Shown here: positions 1 to 6,486 of the stretch, piece by piece
Layout: every line of letters starts with the position of its first letter
How positions within the stretch are numbered: position 1 is the first letter of the stretch
Origin: Candidatus Acetothermia bacterium
GTDB lineage: Bacteria; Bipolaricaulota; Bipolaricaulia; Bipolaricaulales; Bipolaricaulaceae
Length of the DNA stretch: 7,516 nucleotides
Reading direction: 5' to 3'
NCBI GenBank assembly: GCA_003551325.1
Contig: PUMK01000242.1
Location: 1 to 7,516 of the forward strand
Made by a program: the position numbers and the translations under genes
The notes under the pieces: generated by a model
The model's input: the letters and a program-made list of their open reading frames with translations, nothing else
Told to the model about the DNA's origin: nothing
The model's database searches: none

Positions 1-100
1 CCAACCAGTCGAGCTCGTACGCCCCGGCAACCCAGAACAGGGAGAGCACGATCGGGAATGCCACGAACGCCGTCACCGCACGTCTCACCAGGCTGCTCAC
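1..100 (-). CDS. cdsA: Phosphatidate cytidylyltransferase (CDP-diacylglycerol synthase), N-terminal fragment
   Basis: Only the first 33 codons are present; the gene runs off the left edge. The visible peptide starts MSSLVRRAVTAFVAFPIVLS and continues as a hydrophobic stretch. This arginine-containing start followed at once by a membrane segment is typical of CdsA, an integral membrane enzyme that makes CDP-diacylglycerol from phosphatidate and CTP for phospholipid synthesis. The GTG start overlaps the uppS stop codon in a GTGA arrangement and has a GGGAAGGT ribosome-binding sequence 6 bases upstream. GTG codons 5 and 9 are possible alternative starts. The assignment rests mainly on position directly after uppS, where cdsA commonly lies, plus the hydrophobic N-terminus. 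No catalytic motif is inside the window, so another membrane protein cannot be excluded. Confidence 0.7.
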   Translation of the reverse strand, partial: MSSLVRRAVTAFVAFPIVLSLFWVAGAYELDWL

Positions 101-840
101 CGCAGGACCTTCCCGAAGTTGCGCTGGCGTCCCTGGTAGGCGTGCACCGCACGCATAAACGTGGCCTCGTCGAACTCCGGCCACAGAACAGGCGTGAAGA
201 AGAGCTCAGCATAAGCCGCTTCCCAAAGGAGGAAGTTCGACAGGCGCTGCTCGCCCCCTGTCCGGATCACCAGATCCACATCGGGCAATCCCGCAGTGGG
301 CATCAGACGGTGTACGCATGCTGCATCCACATCCTCGGGCCGGAGTGCGCCATCCACCGACTGTTGGACCGCCTTGCGCATGGCTTCCACGACCGACCAA
401 CGCCCACCGAAGCTCAGCGCAACATGGAGGAACAACCGTCGGTTATCACGCGTCCGATGTTCCGCTCGCCTCACTTCCTCCGCCAAGACCGGCGGCAACC
501 GATCGTGTTGGCCAATCGCCTCCACCCGAACACCGGCATCGGCCAGCTCGCCGAGCTTCTGCGCCAAGAACTCGCCCAGAAGCTCCATCAGGAACTCCAC
601 CTCTTCCGGCGGGCGTTCCCAGTTCTCCGTGGAGAAGGCAAACAGCGTAAGGTGCTCACAGAGCGTCTCTCTCGTGACGAAGCGGATCAACCGTTCGGCA
701 GCTTCGCCTCCCTTGCGATGACCTTCCACGCGCGGTAGCCCACGCGCGGCAGCCCAGCGGCCATTCCCGTCCATGACCACCGCGACGTGGTGCGGCAGAG
801 GTCCCTTGTGCACTTGATCAAGCTCGTTCCGTAAGGACAC
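97..840 (-). CDS. uppS: Isoprenyl transferase / undecaprenyl diphosphate synthase
   Basis: A cis-prenyltransferase of the UppS family, a cytosolic enzyme that extends farnesyl diphosphate with isopentenyl diphosphate to make undecaprenyl diphosphate, the lipid carrier for peptidoglycan and other envelope polymers. Counting from the GTG at 840, the protein is 247 residues, a usual family length. Visible motifs are HVAVVMDGNGRWA with the diphosphate-binding Asp at about 24, FAFSTENW with Asn about 72, and RTGGEQRLSNFLLW from about 192, followed by AELFFTPVLWPEF. One oddity is that the conserved Asn-Tyr-Gly-Gly-Arg block reads SFGGR (about 142-146). A TTG at 855 would add five residues, but GGGGAGG lies 6 bases before the GTG and would fall inside the longer frame, so I prefer the GTG. 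The gene overlaps folC by 23 bases and cdsA by 4. Confidence 0.96.
   Translation of the reverse strand: MSLRNELDQVHKGPLPHHVAVVMDGNGRWAAARGLPRVEGHRKGGEAAERLIRFVTRETLCEHLTLFAFSTENWERPPEEVEFLMELLGEFLAQKLGELADAGVRVEAIGQHDRLPPVLAEEVRRAEHRTRDNRRLFLHVALSFGGRWSVVEAMRKAVQQSVDGALRPEDVDAACVHRLMPTAGLPDVDLVIRTGGEQRLSNFLLWEAAYAELFFTPVLWPEFDEATFMRAVHAYQGRQRNFGKVLR
107..114 (-). promoter_or_regulatory. Ribosome binding site of cdsA
   Basis: On the minus strand this reads GGGAAGGT, 6 bases before the GTG at 98-100. It lies inside the last codons of uppS, so cdsA translation is probably coupled to uppS. It supports the GTG that overlaps the uppS stop over the internal GTG codons. Confidence 0.5.
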
Positions 841-2104
841 TGCGTGCCTCCCCAACCACGGTTAGCGATCCACAGACCACGAGGGCATCCTCCTCATCAA
901 GCTCTGCGACAAGCGACGCGGCGGTTTCGCCCACGCCTCCGCCGACCTCCCAGCGATGGGCGCACCGACGGGCCTGATGCGCCAGAGCCTCAGCGGGAAG
1001 CGCCCGATCGGAGGCGGGCGTTGCCAAGACAACGCGGTCGAACCTCGGGAACAAGATCTCAGCCATGGAACGCACCAGCTTCCCCCGCAGGGCGCCGAAC
1101 AACAAGGTCTTCCGACCCTTTACCGAGGGAAGACGTTCCATGGTCTCGGCGAGGCCCCGTGCGCCTGCGGGGTTGTGCGCTGCGTCAAGCACCACGTAGG
1201 GGCAACGATGCAGGACTTCGAACCGGCCAGGCCATTGAGCGTCCCAGAGCCCCTCGACGATGTGATCGCGGGAGACCTCCACGCCACCCACCAGTTCAGC
1301 CAGTGCACCGAGTACCAGCGAAAGATTCGGCCTCTGATACGCGCCCAGGAGCCGCGTGGCAAACGTCCCCAAGCCCAGCGGGTCTGTGCGCGAACCCCAC
1401 AGTGCCCGCTCCCAGGAGAGTTCCCTGAGTTCGACGTCGCCGGGGTCAACCTGAACGAACGCTGCACCAATCTCCTCACACTCGCGCCGGAAGACGTCCA
1501 ACACTTCGGACTTGTCCTCCACCGTGACCATGGGGATCCCTTGCCGGGCTACACCTGCCTTCTCCCAGGCTGCGCGCATGAGGCCAGGACCGAAGAACTC
1601 ACGGTGATCGGAGGTGACGGAGGTGACCAGCGTCAGAAGCGGGTTGGCCAGACACCGGGTGGCGTCGAACCTGCCCCCAAGGCCTGTCTCGACGACACCC
1701 ATCGCAACCTCTTGCTCGGCGAAATACGCGAACGCCGCGGCTGTCAGTGCTTCAAACTGGTTAGGGCGTCCCGGGCCCGCATCGAGTTCCTCCACCGGGT
1801 CCATCGCGCGCATGATCAGTTCACCCAGGTGTTCAGCTTCCACGGGTGTTCGACACACACGGATGCGCTCTGTGGGGTCGCCCAAGTCCGGAGATGTGTA
1901 CGCACCCACGCGTATCCCTCCCGCACACAGAACGGACTCCAGCAGCGCCACCACCGAGCCTTTGCCGTTCGTTCCAGCGATGTGGATCGCCGGGAACCTG
2001 CCTTCCGGGTTTCCAAGGCGCGCCAGGAGTTGTTCCGTGCGCTCCAATCCCGGCCTGACGATCCGTTCGGAGTGAAGAAGCCCCTCCGGCACACCTCGAA
2101 TCAC
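818..2104 (-). CDS. folC: Bifunctional folylpolyglutamate synthase / dihydrofolate synthase family protein
   Basis: A 428-residue Mur-ligase-type ATP-dependent enzyme of the FolC family, which adds glutamate to folates and, in bifunctional members, to dihydropteroate. The order of motifs fits the family: P-loop HIAGTNGKGSV (about 41-51), TSPDLGDPTERIRV (70-83), FEALTAAAFAYFA (117-129), ETGLGGRFDAT (139-149), the DH pair at 166-167, EKAG (181-184), and DAAHNP (307-312) opening the C-terminal glutamate-ligase domain. Several signature positions depart from the common form: TSPHL is TSPDL, the usual residues before DH are TS, and DATN is DATR. Bifunctionality therefore cannot be assumed. The GTG start overlaps the valS stop (GTGA) and has GGAGGG 6 bases upstream. 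The 3' end overlaps uppS by 23 bases. Family placement is secure; exact substrate range is not. Confidence 0.93.
   Translation of the reverse strand: MIRGVPEGLLHSERIVRPGLERTEQLLARLGNPEGRFPAIHIAGTNGKGSVVALLESVLCAGGIRVGAYTSPDLGDPTERIRVCRTPVEAEHLGELIMRAMDPVEELDAGPGRPNQFEALTAAAFAYFAEQEVAMGVVETGLGGRFDATRCLANPLLTLVTSVTSDHREFFGPGLMRAAWEKAGVARQGIPMVTVEDKSEVLDVFRRECEEIGAAFVQVDPGDVELRELSWERALWGSRTDPLGLGTFATRLLGAYQRPNLSLVLGALAELVGGVEVSRDHIVEGLWDAQWPGRFEVLHRCPYVVLDAAHNPAGARGLAETMERLPSVKGRKTLLFGALRGKLVRSMAEILFPRFDRVVLATPASDRALPAEALAHQARRCAHRWEVGGGVGETAASLVAELDEEDALVVCGSLTVVGEARSVLTERA
847..853 (-). promoter_or_regulatory. Ribosome binding site deciding the uppS start
   Basis: On the minus strand this reads GGGGAGG and sits 6 bases ahead of the GTG at 838-840. 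It is inside the 3' end of folC. A TTG at 853-855 in the same frame overlaps this site and cannot use it, so the GTG is the better start. Confidence 0.65.
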
Positions 2105-4728
2105 GGGCCGCCCTCCACGTGTCGAAGAAGCCGTTCGCGTTGGTTGCGGAGCTCATCAGCCTCCTCTTGAGCCTTGGCCACGACGTGCTCCGGCGCCCGT
2201 GTCCGGAAGGAAGGATTCGACAACCTTCCCTCCAGAGCTGCCAGCGCCTCGTCCACCTTAGCCAATTCTCGCCGCAACCGTTCCAACTCCTTCTCCCAGT
2301 CTACCACACCGTCAACGGGAAGATAGAGGCTGAGCTCACCTGCAACACCCTTGGCCGTGGCTCGGCCTGGGCGGTACTGAGGATCGAATCGGACAGAGCC
2401 ACACTTGGCCAGGCGGCGCAACGCCTCGCTGAAGTGCCCCACCAACGGTTCCGCCTCCTTCCGGGCTCCGGTGATCACGAGATCAAGCTCGGCACCTGCA
2501 GGTACGCGCAGTTCGGCCCGGACCGCGCGCACCTCCACCACGACGGACTGTGCGCGCTCGAGCAACGCTTCTGCCTGTTCGTCCACTGCATCCGGCCCGT
2601 GATCGGGGAAGGGCACATAGGCCAACGGGCCCTTTCTTCCCGTGTGAAGCCATAGCTCTTCGGTGATGAAGGGCATGAACGGGTGCATGACCACGAGAAG
2701 CTCCTCGAGGATACCGCGGAGCGTCCGCTGACAGGTGGTTCGTGCCTGGGCGTCGTCACCGTAGAGTCGAAGCTTGGCCAGCTCAAGGTACCAGTCGCAG
2801 AGTTCGTGCCAGGTGAACCTGTACACAGCATCCGCTGCCAGATGGAAGTTGAACCGGTCCAGTTCCTCGCGGACCTTACGGACCGTCTTCGCAAGCCGCG
2901 ACTGAATCCACCGATCCTCCCACGCCAACGGAGCCGCTGGCGCCTCGTCCGTGAGGTCATCGGTGTTCGTGAGGACGAAGCGCGCCATGTTCCAGATCTT
3001 GTTCAGGAAGTTGCGCGCCTCATCGAGCTCTCCCATGCTCATCCTGCGAGTCTGGCCCTTGGTGGTGCTTCTGGCCATCGTGAAGCGTAGGGCATCCATA
3101 CCGTGGGATTCCTTGACCTCCAGGGGATCGATGATGTTGCCTTTGGACTTGCTCATCTTCTGCCCTTGGGCGTCTACGATCAACGGGGTCACGAACACCT
3201 GACCGAAGGGTTCCCTCCCCATGAAGTGCAGACCCATCATCACCATCCGCGCGACCCAGAAGAAAAGGATGTCAAAGCCCGTGAGCAGTACGCTCGTCGG
3301 GTAGAACCGCTCGAGCTCTGCCGTGGCTTCGGGCCAACCCATGATGGAGAAGGGCCACAGCGACGAGGAAAACCATGTGTCGAGCACATCGTCATCCTGG
3401 CGGAGCTCAACGTCCTCCCCGTAGTGCGCGCGGGCCTGCTGGCGAGCGTCCTCCTCGTCCATACCCACGAACAGCGCATTGTCCGGGCCGTACCAGGCGG
3501 GAATCCGGTGCCCCCACCACAGCTGCCGGGAGATGCACCAGTCACGGATGCTCTCCAGCCAGTCCGTGTACACCTTCGTCCAACGTTCGGGGGTGAACAC
3601 CACCCGTCCGTCGCGGACGGCCTGCAGCGCCGGCTCGGCCAACGGCTTCATGCGCACGAACCATTGGGTGGAAAGGAGCGGCTCCACGGCCACCCCGCAG
3701 CGATCGCAGTGGCCCACGCCATGACGGTACGGTTCCACGTTCTCCAGGAGCCCTTCCTCTTCCAACCTCTTGACCAAAGCCTTGCGGGCCGCCACCCTGT
3801 CCAACCCGGCGAACGGTCCTCCGTGTTCGTTGACCGTGCCGTCGGGGTTGAGGACGTTCAGCGAAGGAAGGCCATGGCGGCGCCCCACTTCCAGGTCCAC
3901 CGGGTCGTGGGCCGGCGTGATCTTGAGGACACCCGTACCGAAGGCAGGGTCCACCTCGTCCGCCCCCACGATGGGAAGCGGTCGGCCGAGCACCGGCAGG
4001 ATCGCTGTCTTACCGATGAGGTACGCGTAACGCTTGTCCCCGGGGTTGACCGCCACGCCCGTGTCGCCAAGCATGGTCTCCGGACGGGTGGTGGCGATGA
4101 CCACGTGGCCGCCGTCCTCCAACGGATAGCGCACGTGGTACAGGTTACCGTCGATCTCCTGGTGCTCGACCTCGATATCGGAGAGGGCGGTGCGGCAACG
4201 GGGACACCAGTTGATCATGTAGTTGCCGCGGTAGATAAGCCCTTCGCGGTACAGCGTAACGAACGCTGTGCGGACCGCAGCCGACAGCCCATCGTCCAGG
4301 GTGAACCGCAGGCGGGACCAATCGCACGAACACCCAAGGATCTTCAGCTGATCGACGATCTCGGATCCGTACTTGTCTTTCCAGGCCCAGACGCGCTCCA
4401 GGAAACGCTCGCGACCCAGCGCGTGACGGTCCGTTCCCTCGCGGGCCAGCTCGCGCTCCACCACGTTCTGGGTGGCGATGCCTGCATGGTCGGTGCCCGG
4501 GAACCAGCACGCTTCGAAGCCATCCATGCGTTTCTGTCGGATCAGGATGTCCTGAAGGGTGTTGTTGAGCGCGTGGCCTTGGTGGAGACGTCCGGTGATG
4601 TTCGGGGGGGGGATCACGATGGAGAACGCAGGCTTGTCGCTGCGGGGATCGCATGCCCACAGATCGTCCCACGCTTGGCGCTGCCGGTCCTCCACCTCCC
4701 GAGGGTCGTACCGCGTGGGCAGGGTCAT
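2101..4728 (-). CDS. valS: Valine--tRNA ligase
   Basis: A class I aminoacyl-tRNA synthetase of 875 residues, close to the usual bacterial ValRS length. It activates valine with ATP, charges tRNA-Val in the cytoplasm and clears mischarged threonine. Domains in order are PPPNITGRLHQGH (about 40-52, with HQGH in place of HIGH/HMGH), FPGTDHAGIATQ (77-88), a CPRC zinc-type pair at 175/178, the editing-domain motif ATTRPETMLGDTG (212-224), CDRC (341-344), DWCISRQLWWGHRIPAW (396-412), KMSKS (524-528), the anticodon-binding helical region (about 600-760), and a charged C-terminal coiled-coil arm (about 808-871). The ATG at 4728 lies one base after the ndk stop. The open frame reaches back to 4827, but those extra 33 codons are only ndk read in another frame. 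The only upstream SD-like element is a weak GGGTG, so coupling to ndk is likely. A run of nine C residues encodes the PPP before the HIGH motif. Confidence 0.98.
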   Translation of the reverse strand: MTLPTRYDPREVEDRQRQAWDDLWACDPRSDKPAFSIVIPPPNITGRLHQGHALNNTLQDILIRQKRMDGFEACWFPGTDHAGIATQNVVERELAREGTDRHALGRERFLERVWAWKDKYGSEIVDQLKILGCSCDWSRLRFTLDDGLSAAVRTAFVTLYREGLIYRGNYMINWCPRCRTALSDIEVEHQEIDGNLYHVRYPLEDGGHVVIATTRPETMLGDTGVAVNPGDKRYAYLIGKTAILPVLGRPLPIVGADEVDPAFGTGVLKITPAHDPVDLEVGRRHGLPSLNVLNPDGTVNEHGGPFAGLDRVAARKALVKRLEEEGLLENVEPYRHGVGHCDRCGVAVEPLLSTQWFVRMKPLAEPALQAVRDGRVVFTPERWTKVYTDWLESIRDWCISRQLWWGHRIPAWYGPDNALFVGMDEEDARQQARAHYGEDVELRQDDDVLDTWFSSSLWPFSIMGWPEATAELERFYPTSVLLTGFDILFFWVARMVMMGLHFMGREPFGQVFVTPLIVDAQGQKMSKSKGNIIDPLEVKESHGMDALRFTMARSTTKGQTRRMSMGELDEARNFLNKIWNMARFVLTNTDDLTDEAPAAPLAWEDRWIQSRLAKTVRKVREELDRFNFHLAADAVYRFTWHELCDWYLELAKLRLYGDDAQARTTCQRTLRGILEELLVVMHPFMPFITEELWLHTGRKGPLAYVPFPDHGPDAVDEQAEALLERAQSVVVEVRAVRAELRVPAGAELDLVITGARKEAEPLVGHFSEALRRLAKCGSVRFDPQYRPGRATAKGVAGELSLYLPVDGVVDWEKELERLRRELAKVDEALAALEGRLSNPSFRTRAPEHVVAKAQEEADELRNQRERLLRHVEGGP
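2111..2116 (-). promoter_or_regulatory. Ribosome binding site of folC
   Basis: On the minus strand this reads GGAGGG, 6 bases before the GTG at 2102-2104. It lies in the last codons of valS (encoding Glu-Gly-Gly), so a short C-terminal stretch of ValRS is shared with the folC translation signal. It favours this GTG over the GTG four codons later. Confidence 0.6.
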
Positions 4729-4729
4729 G

Positions 4730-5179
4730 TCATGCACCCAGCCAGGCTGCATCCGACGTGGTGTACTCCAGGATCTCGTCGGGGGCGAAGAACAGCGGGA
4801 TCTCCCGCCCCGCGGACGCCGGCGCATCGGATCCGTGCACCAGATTGCAGGTCACCACCATTCCGTAGTCGCCGCGGATCGTCCCCGGGGCTGCCTGTCG
4901 GGGGTTCGTCGTCCCCATCAGCCGCCGTACCGTCTCGATCGCTTCATCTCCCTCGATCACCATCGCCACCAACGGCGCGGCGGTGATGAACTGCACCAAC
5001 GCTTCAAAGAAGGGCTTCTCCCGATGCTCAGCATAGTGCTTCTCGGCGAGATCCCGGGTCACACGCATCATCTTCAGTCCCACGATGCGCAAGCCCTTAT
5101 CCTCAAACCGACCGATGATCCGCCCCATCAGACGACGCTGCAGGGTATCCGGCTTCAGCAAGACAAGCGTTCGCTCCAC
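4730..5179 (-). CDS. ndk: Nucleoside diphosphate kinase
   Basis: A 149-residue NDK that moves the gamma phosphate of ATP onto other nucleoside diphosphates through a phosphohistidine, balancing NTP and dNTP pools in the cytosol. The start ERTLVLLKPD (with Lys 9), the PGTIRGDYG segment (about 98-106) and NLVHGSDAP, whose His 115 is the phosphorylated residue, are all present. The protein ends with EIPLFFAPDEILEY and a short Trp-containing tail, as in longer NDKs. An in-frame ATG at 5197 would add six residues, but AGGAGG lies between it and the GTG at 5179, 5 bases from the GTG, so the GTG is preferred. One base separates the stop from the valS ATG. It is the first gene of the tightly packed block ending in cdsA. 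Confidence 0.97.
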   Translation of the reverse strand: MERTLVLLKPDTLQRRLMGRIIGRFEDKGLRIVGLKMMRVTRDLAEKHYAEHREKPFFEALVQFITAAPLVAMVIEGDEAIETVRRLMGTTNPRQAAPGTIRGDYGMVVTCNLVHGSDAPASAGREIPLFFAPDEILEYTTSDAAWLGA

Positions 5180-5184
5180 GTTGA

Positions 5185-5190
5185 CCTCCT
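5185..5190 (-). promoter_or_regulatory. Ribosome binding site deciding the ndk start
   Basis: On the minus strand this reads AGGAGG, 5 bases before the GTG at 5177-5179. The alternative ATG at 5195-5197 would place this consensus site inside the coding region, so the GTG is favoured. NDK proteins also usually begin just before the ERT(L/F) segment found here. Confidence 0.75.
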
Positions 5191-5247
5191 GGTGCATTGT
5201 GCTCGGGGCGGGATGCGGTCACCACGACCCGGTGCGTTCACTTGAGT

Positions 5248-5271
5248 CCGGAATATCTACCATGTTCCCGG
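5248..5271. repeat. Imperfect inverted repeat in the dprA-ndk spacer
   Basis: The ends read CCGGAA on one side and CCGGGAA on the other strand, so the arms match over six bases with one bulged G around an 11-base centre. It covers the -10-like element of the proposed ndk promoter. It could be an operator or chance; the arms are short and no T-run follows, so it is not an intrinsic terminator. Confidence 0.2.
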
Positions 5272-5282
5272 TGGGGGTGCAA
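5254..5282 (-). promoter_or_regulatory. Possible weak promoter for the ndk-valS-folC-uppS-cdsA block
   Basis: In the 128-base spacer between dprA and ndk, the minus strand has TTGCAC, a 17-base spacer and TAGATA preceded by TGG (an extended -10 shape). Matches to TTGACA and TATAAT are only partial, 3 of 6 each. Transcription from here would give a leader of about 70 bases before the ndk GTG. I see no T-box, riboswitch or intrinsic terminator in the spacer. The block could equally be read through from dprA. Confidence 0.25.
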
Positions 5283-5307
5283 GGAAGAACAGACCACAGC
5301 GCCAACA

Positions 5308-6378
5308 TCAGCCCGTGCGCACATAGCGACGACCCGCGTGTTCCTCAACCAATCCGCTGAGCTCGAGTTCAAGAAGTGCGCGCGCCACACGGGCATGCGG
5401 AAGCCCCGTCACCGCCGACAGCTGGCCGCTGTCCAGGGGCTCCGAAGCAAGCGCTTGATGAATGACCTGAGCATCTCCGGTGGGCATGGGAAGCTCCGGA
5501 GCACCAACAGCTTGTCCTACGCCCCCCAGGGCCTCGCAGATGTCCTCCACGCAGGTTACGGGCCTTGCCCCATCCTGTAGCAGGCGGTTGCTGCCCAGCG
5601 AAACCTCCGAAGTAATCGGCCCGGGCACGACCATGACCTCCTTTCCCAGTTCCAGCGCCCGGTCTGCCGTGATGAGCGCCCCGGATCGCGCCGGTGCCTC
5701 CACCACCACGACCACCTGCCCCAGTGCAGCGATCAACCTGTTGCGCCGGGGAAAACTCCACCGCGTGCCGGCCATGTCCCAGGGGTACTCCGAAACCACA
5801 GCGCCTGATGCGGCGATGGCGCCCACCTGAGCCTCGGCACCCGCGGGATAGGGCTTCCCGATCCCTGTGCCCAGCACCGCGACGGTCCGACCCGTGGCAA
5901 GCGCCCCCTGATGGGCCGCCGTGTCCACGCCCGGGGCCATCCCGGAGATCACGGTGATCCGTCGCTCCGCGAGTTGGGTGCCAAGCCGTTTGGCCACAAG
6001 ACGTCCATAGCTTGTGCAGCGCCGTGTTCCGACAATGGCGACGCTCCACCGCTCGACGGGAGGCAGCGATCCCAGCACATAGAGGACCAACGGGGGCACG
6101 GGAAGCTCGCGCAAGGCCTCGGGGTACGCGTCATCGTCGCCTGTGAGGACCGTGGCCCCAGCTCGTTGTGCCTTTGCCTGTTCCTCGTCCGGATCGACAG
6201 ACCGGCGCGCTCGACCGATTCGCTGCGCGACCTCGGAGCCCACCATGCGAGCAAGCGTGCTCTCCGGCGCCTCCCACACCTCCCTCGGTCCACCCAAGAC
6301 GCGCAACAACGTTCGCAGACGGGCCGGTGTGAGCGCGGCCACCATGTTCAAGGCAATCCAGATGCTTTTATCGTTCAT
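5308..6378 (-). CDS. dprA: DNA-processing protein DprA (Smf)
   Basis: A 356-residue DprA, the cytoplasmic protein that binds incoming single-stranded DNA in natural transformation and loads RecA on it; the gene is widespread even where competence is unknown. The N-terminal helical region (about 5-60) resembles the SAM/helix-hairpin-helix part of the family. The Rossmann-like DprA core follows, with VAIVGTRRCTSYG (113-125), SGMAPGVDTAAHQGAL (145-160), AVLGTGIGKPYP (167-178), FPRRNRLIA (209-217), SGALITADRAL (232-242), VPGP (251-254) and GSNRLLQDGA (262-271). A winged-helix-like C-terminal domain spans about 303-354. All core motifs are intact. The ATG at 6378 fits the usual family start. It has no good ribosome binding site, but an extended -10 element lies just upstream. 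The gene is 128 bases upstream of ndk and divergent from the WD40 gene. Confidence 0.97.
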   Translation of the reverse strand: MNDKSIWIALNMVAALTPARLRTLLRVLGGPREVWEAPESTLARMVGSEVAQRIGRARRSVDPDEEQAKAQRAGATVLTGDDDAYPEALRELPVPPLVLYVLGSLPPVERWSVAIVGTRRCTSYGRLVAKRLGTQLAERRITVISGMAPGVDTAAHQGALATGRTVAVLGTGIGKPYPAGAEAQVGAIAASGAVVSEYPWDMAGTRWSFPRRNRLIAALGQVVVVVEAPARSGALITADRALELGKEVMVVPGPITSEVSLGSNRLLQDGARPVTCVEDICEALGGVGQAVGAPELPMPTGDAQVIHQALASEPLDSGQLSAVTGLPHARVARALLELELSGLVEEHAGRRYVRTG

Positions 6379-6384
6379 GTTCCG

Positions 6385-6393
6385 ATCATACCA
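6385..6393 (-). promoter_or_regulatory. Extended -10 promoter of dprA, predicted leaderless
   Basis: The minus strand reads TGGTATGAT, i.e. a TG-n extension plus a hexamer matching TATAAT at 5 of 6 positions. Six bases (CGGAAC) separate it from the dprA ATG, so with normal spacing +1 falls on the A of the start codon. No TTGACA-like element is seen at the expected distance, which suits an extended -10 promoter. Seen: the element and spacing. Inferred: leaderless transcription. Confidence 0.5.
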
Positions 6394-6433
6394 CTATGAC
6401 ACACCGTTCGTCTTCCTTTTTCGGTATGCGTTG

Positions 6434-6462
6434 TGGACAGCTGAAGGCGTACACGCTAGCAT
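6434..6462 (+). promoter_or_regulatory. Sigma-70-type promoter of the WD40 gene
   Basis: TGGACA at 6434-6439 matches TTGACA at 5 of 6 positions. A 17-base spacer leads to TAGCAT at 6457-6462, which matches TATAAT at 4 of 6. The predicted transcript would start near 6469, giving a leader of about 18 bases that contains a consensus ribosome binding site. The rest of the 108-base divergent region (6379-6486) shows no strong palindrome or terminator. Confidence 0.5.
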
Positions 6463-6472
6463 CGCTATCGTG

Positions 6473-6480
6473 AAGGAGGG
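6473..6480 (+). promoter_or_regulatory. Ribosome binding site of the WD40 gene
   Basis: AAGGAGGG lies 6 bases before the ATG at 6487, a near-ideal Shine-Dalgarno sequence. It fixes this ATG as the start, which also gives a complete signal peptide. Confidence 0.8.
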
Positions 6481-6486
6481 AATCCG

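Noticed and set aside
841..855. A TTG start for uppS at 855
   Set aside because: The GGGGAGG sequence at 847-853 would be inside the coding region. The GTG at 840 is properly spaced from it.
956..2170. A plus-strand open frame of 404 codons opposite folC
   Set aside because: It is a shadow of folC codon bias: no ribosome binding site that stands out, no domain, and it runs through the folC-valS junction.
4729..4827. An N-terminal extension of valS by 33 codons
   Set aside because: The extra residues are Arg/Ser/Pro-rich and are ndk read in another frame. The ATG at 4728 gives a standard ValRS start.
3103..4986. A long plus-strand open frame of 627 codons opposite valS and ndk
   Set aside because: It is antisense to a ValRS and an NDK with all motifs intact, and its translation is rich in His, Arg, Pro and Val without recognisable domains. 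Long antisense frames are expected in GC-rich genes.
5180..5307. A T-box leader controlling valS
   Set aside because: The spacer is short, lies upstream of ndk rather than valS, and shows no T-box consensus or terminator/antiterminator pair.
6451..6470. A short direct repeat CGCTA in the WD40 promoter region
   Set aside because: Two copies of five bases are too short to distinguish from chance.
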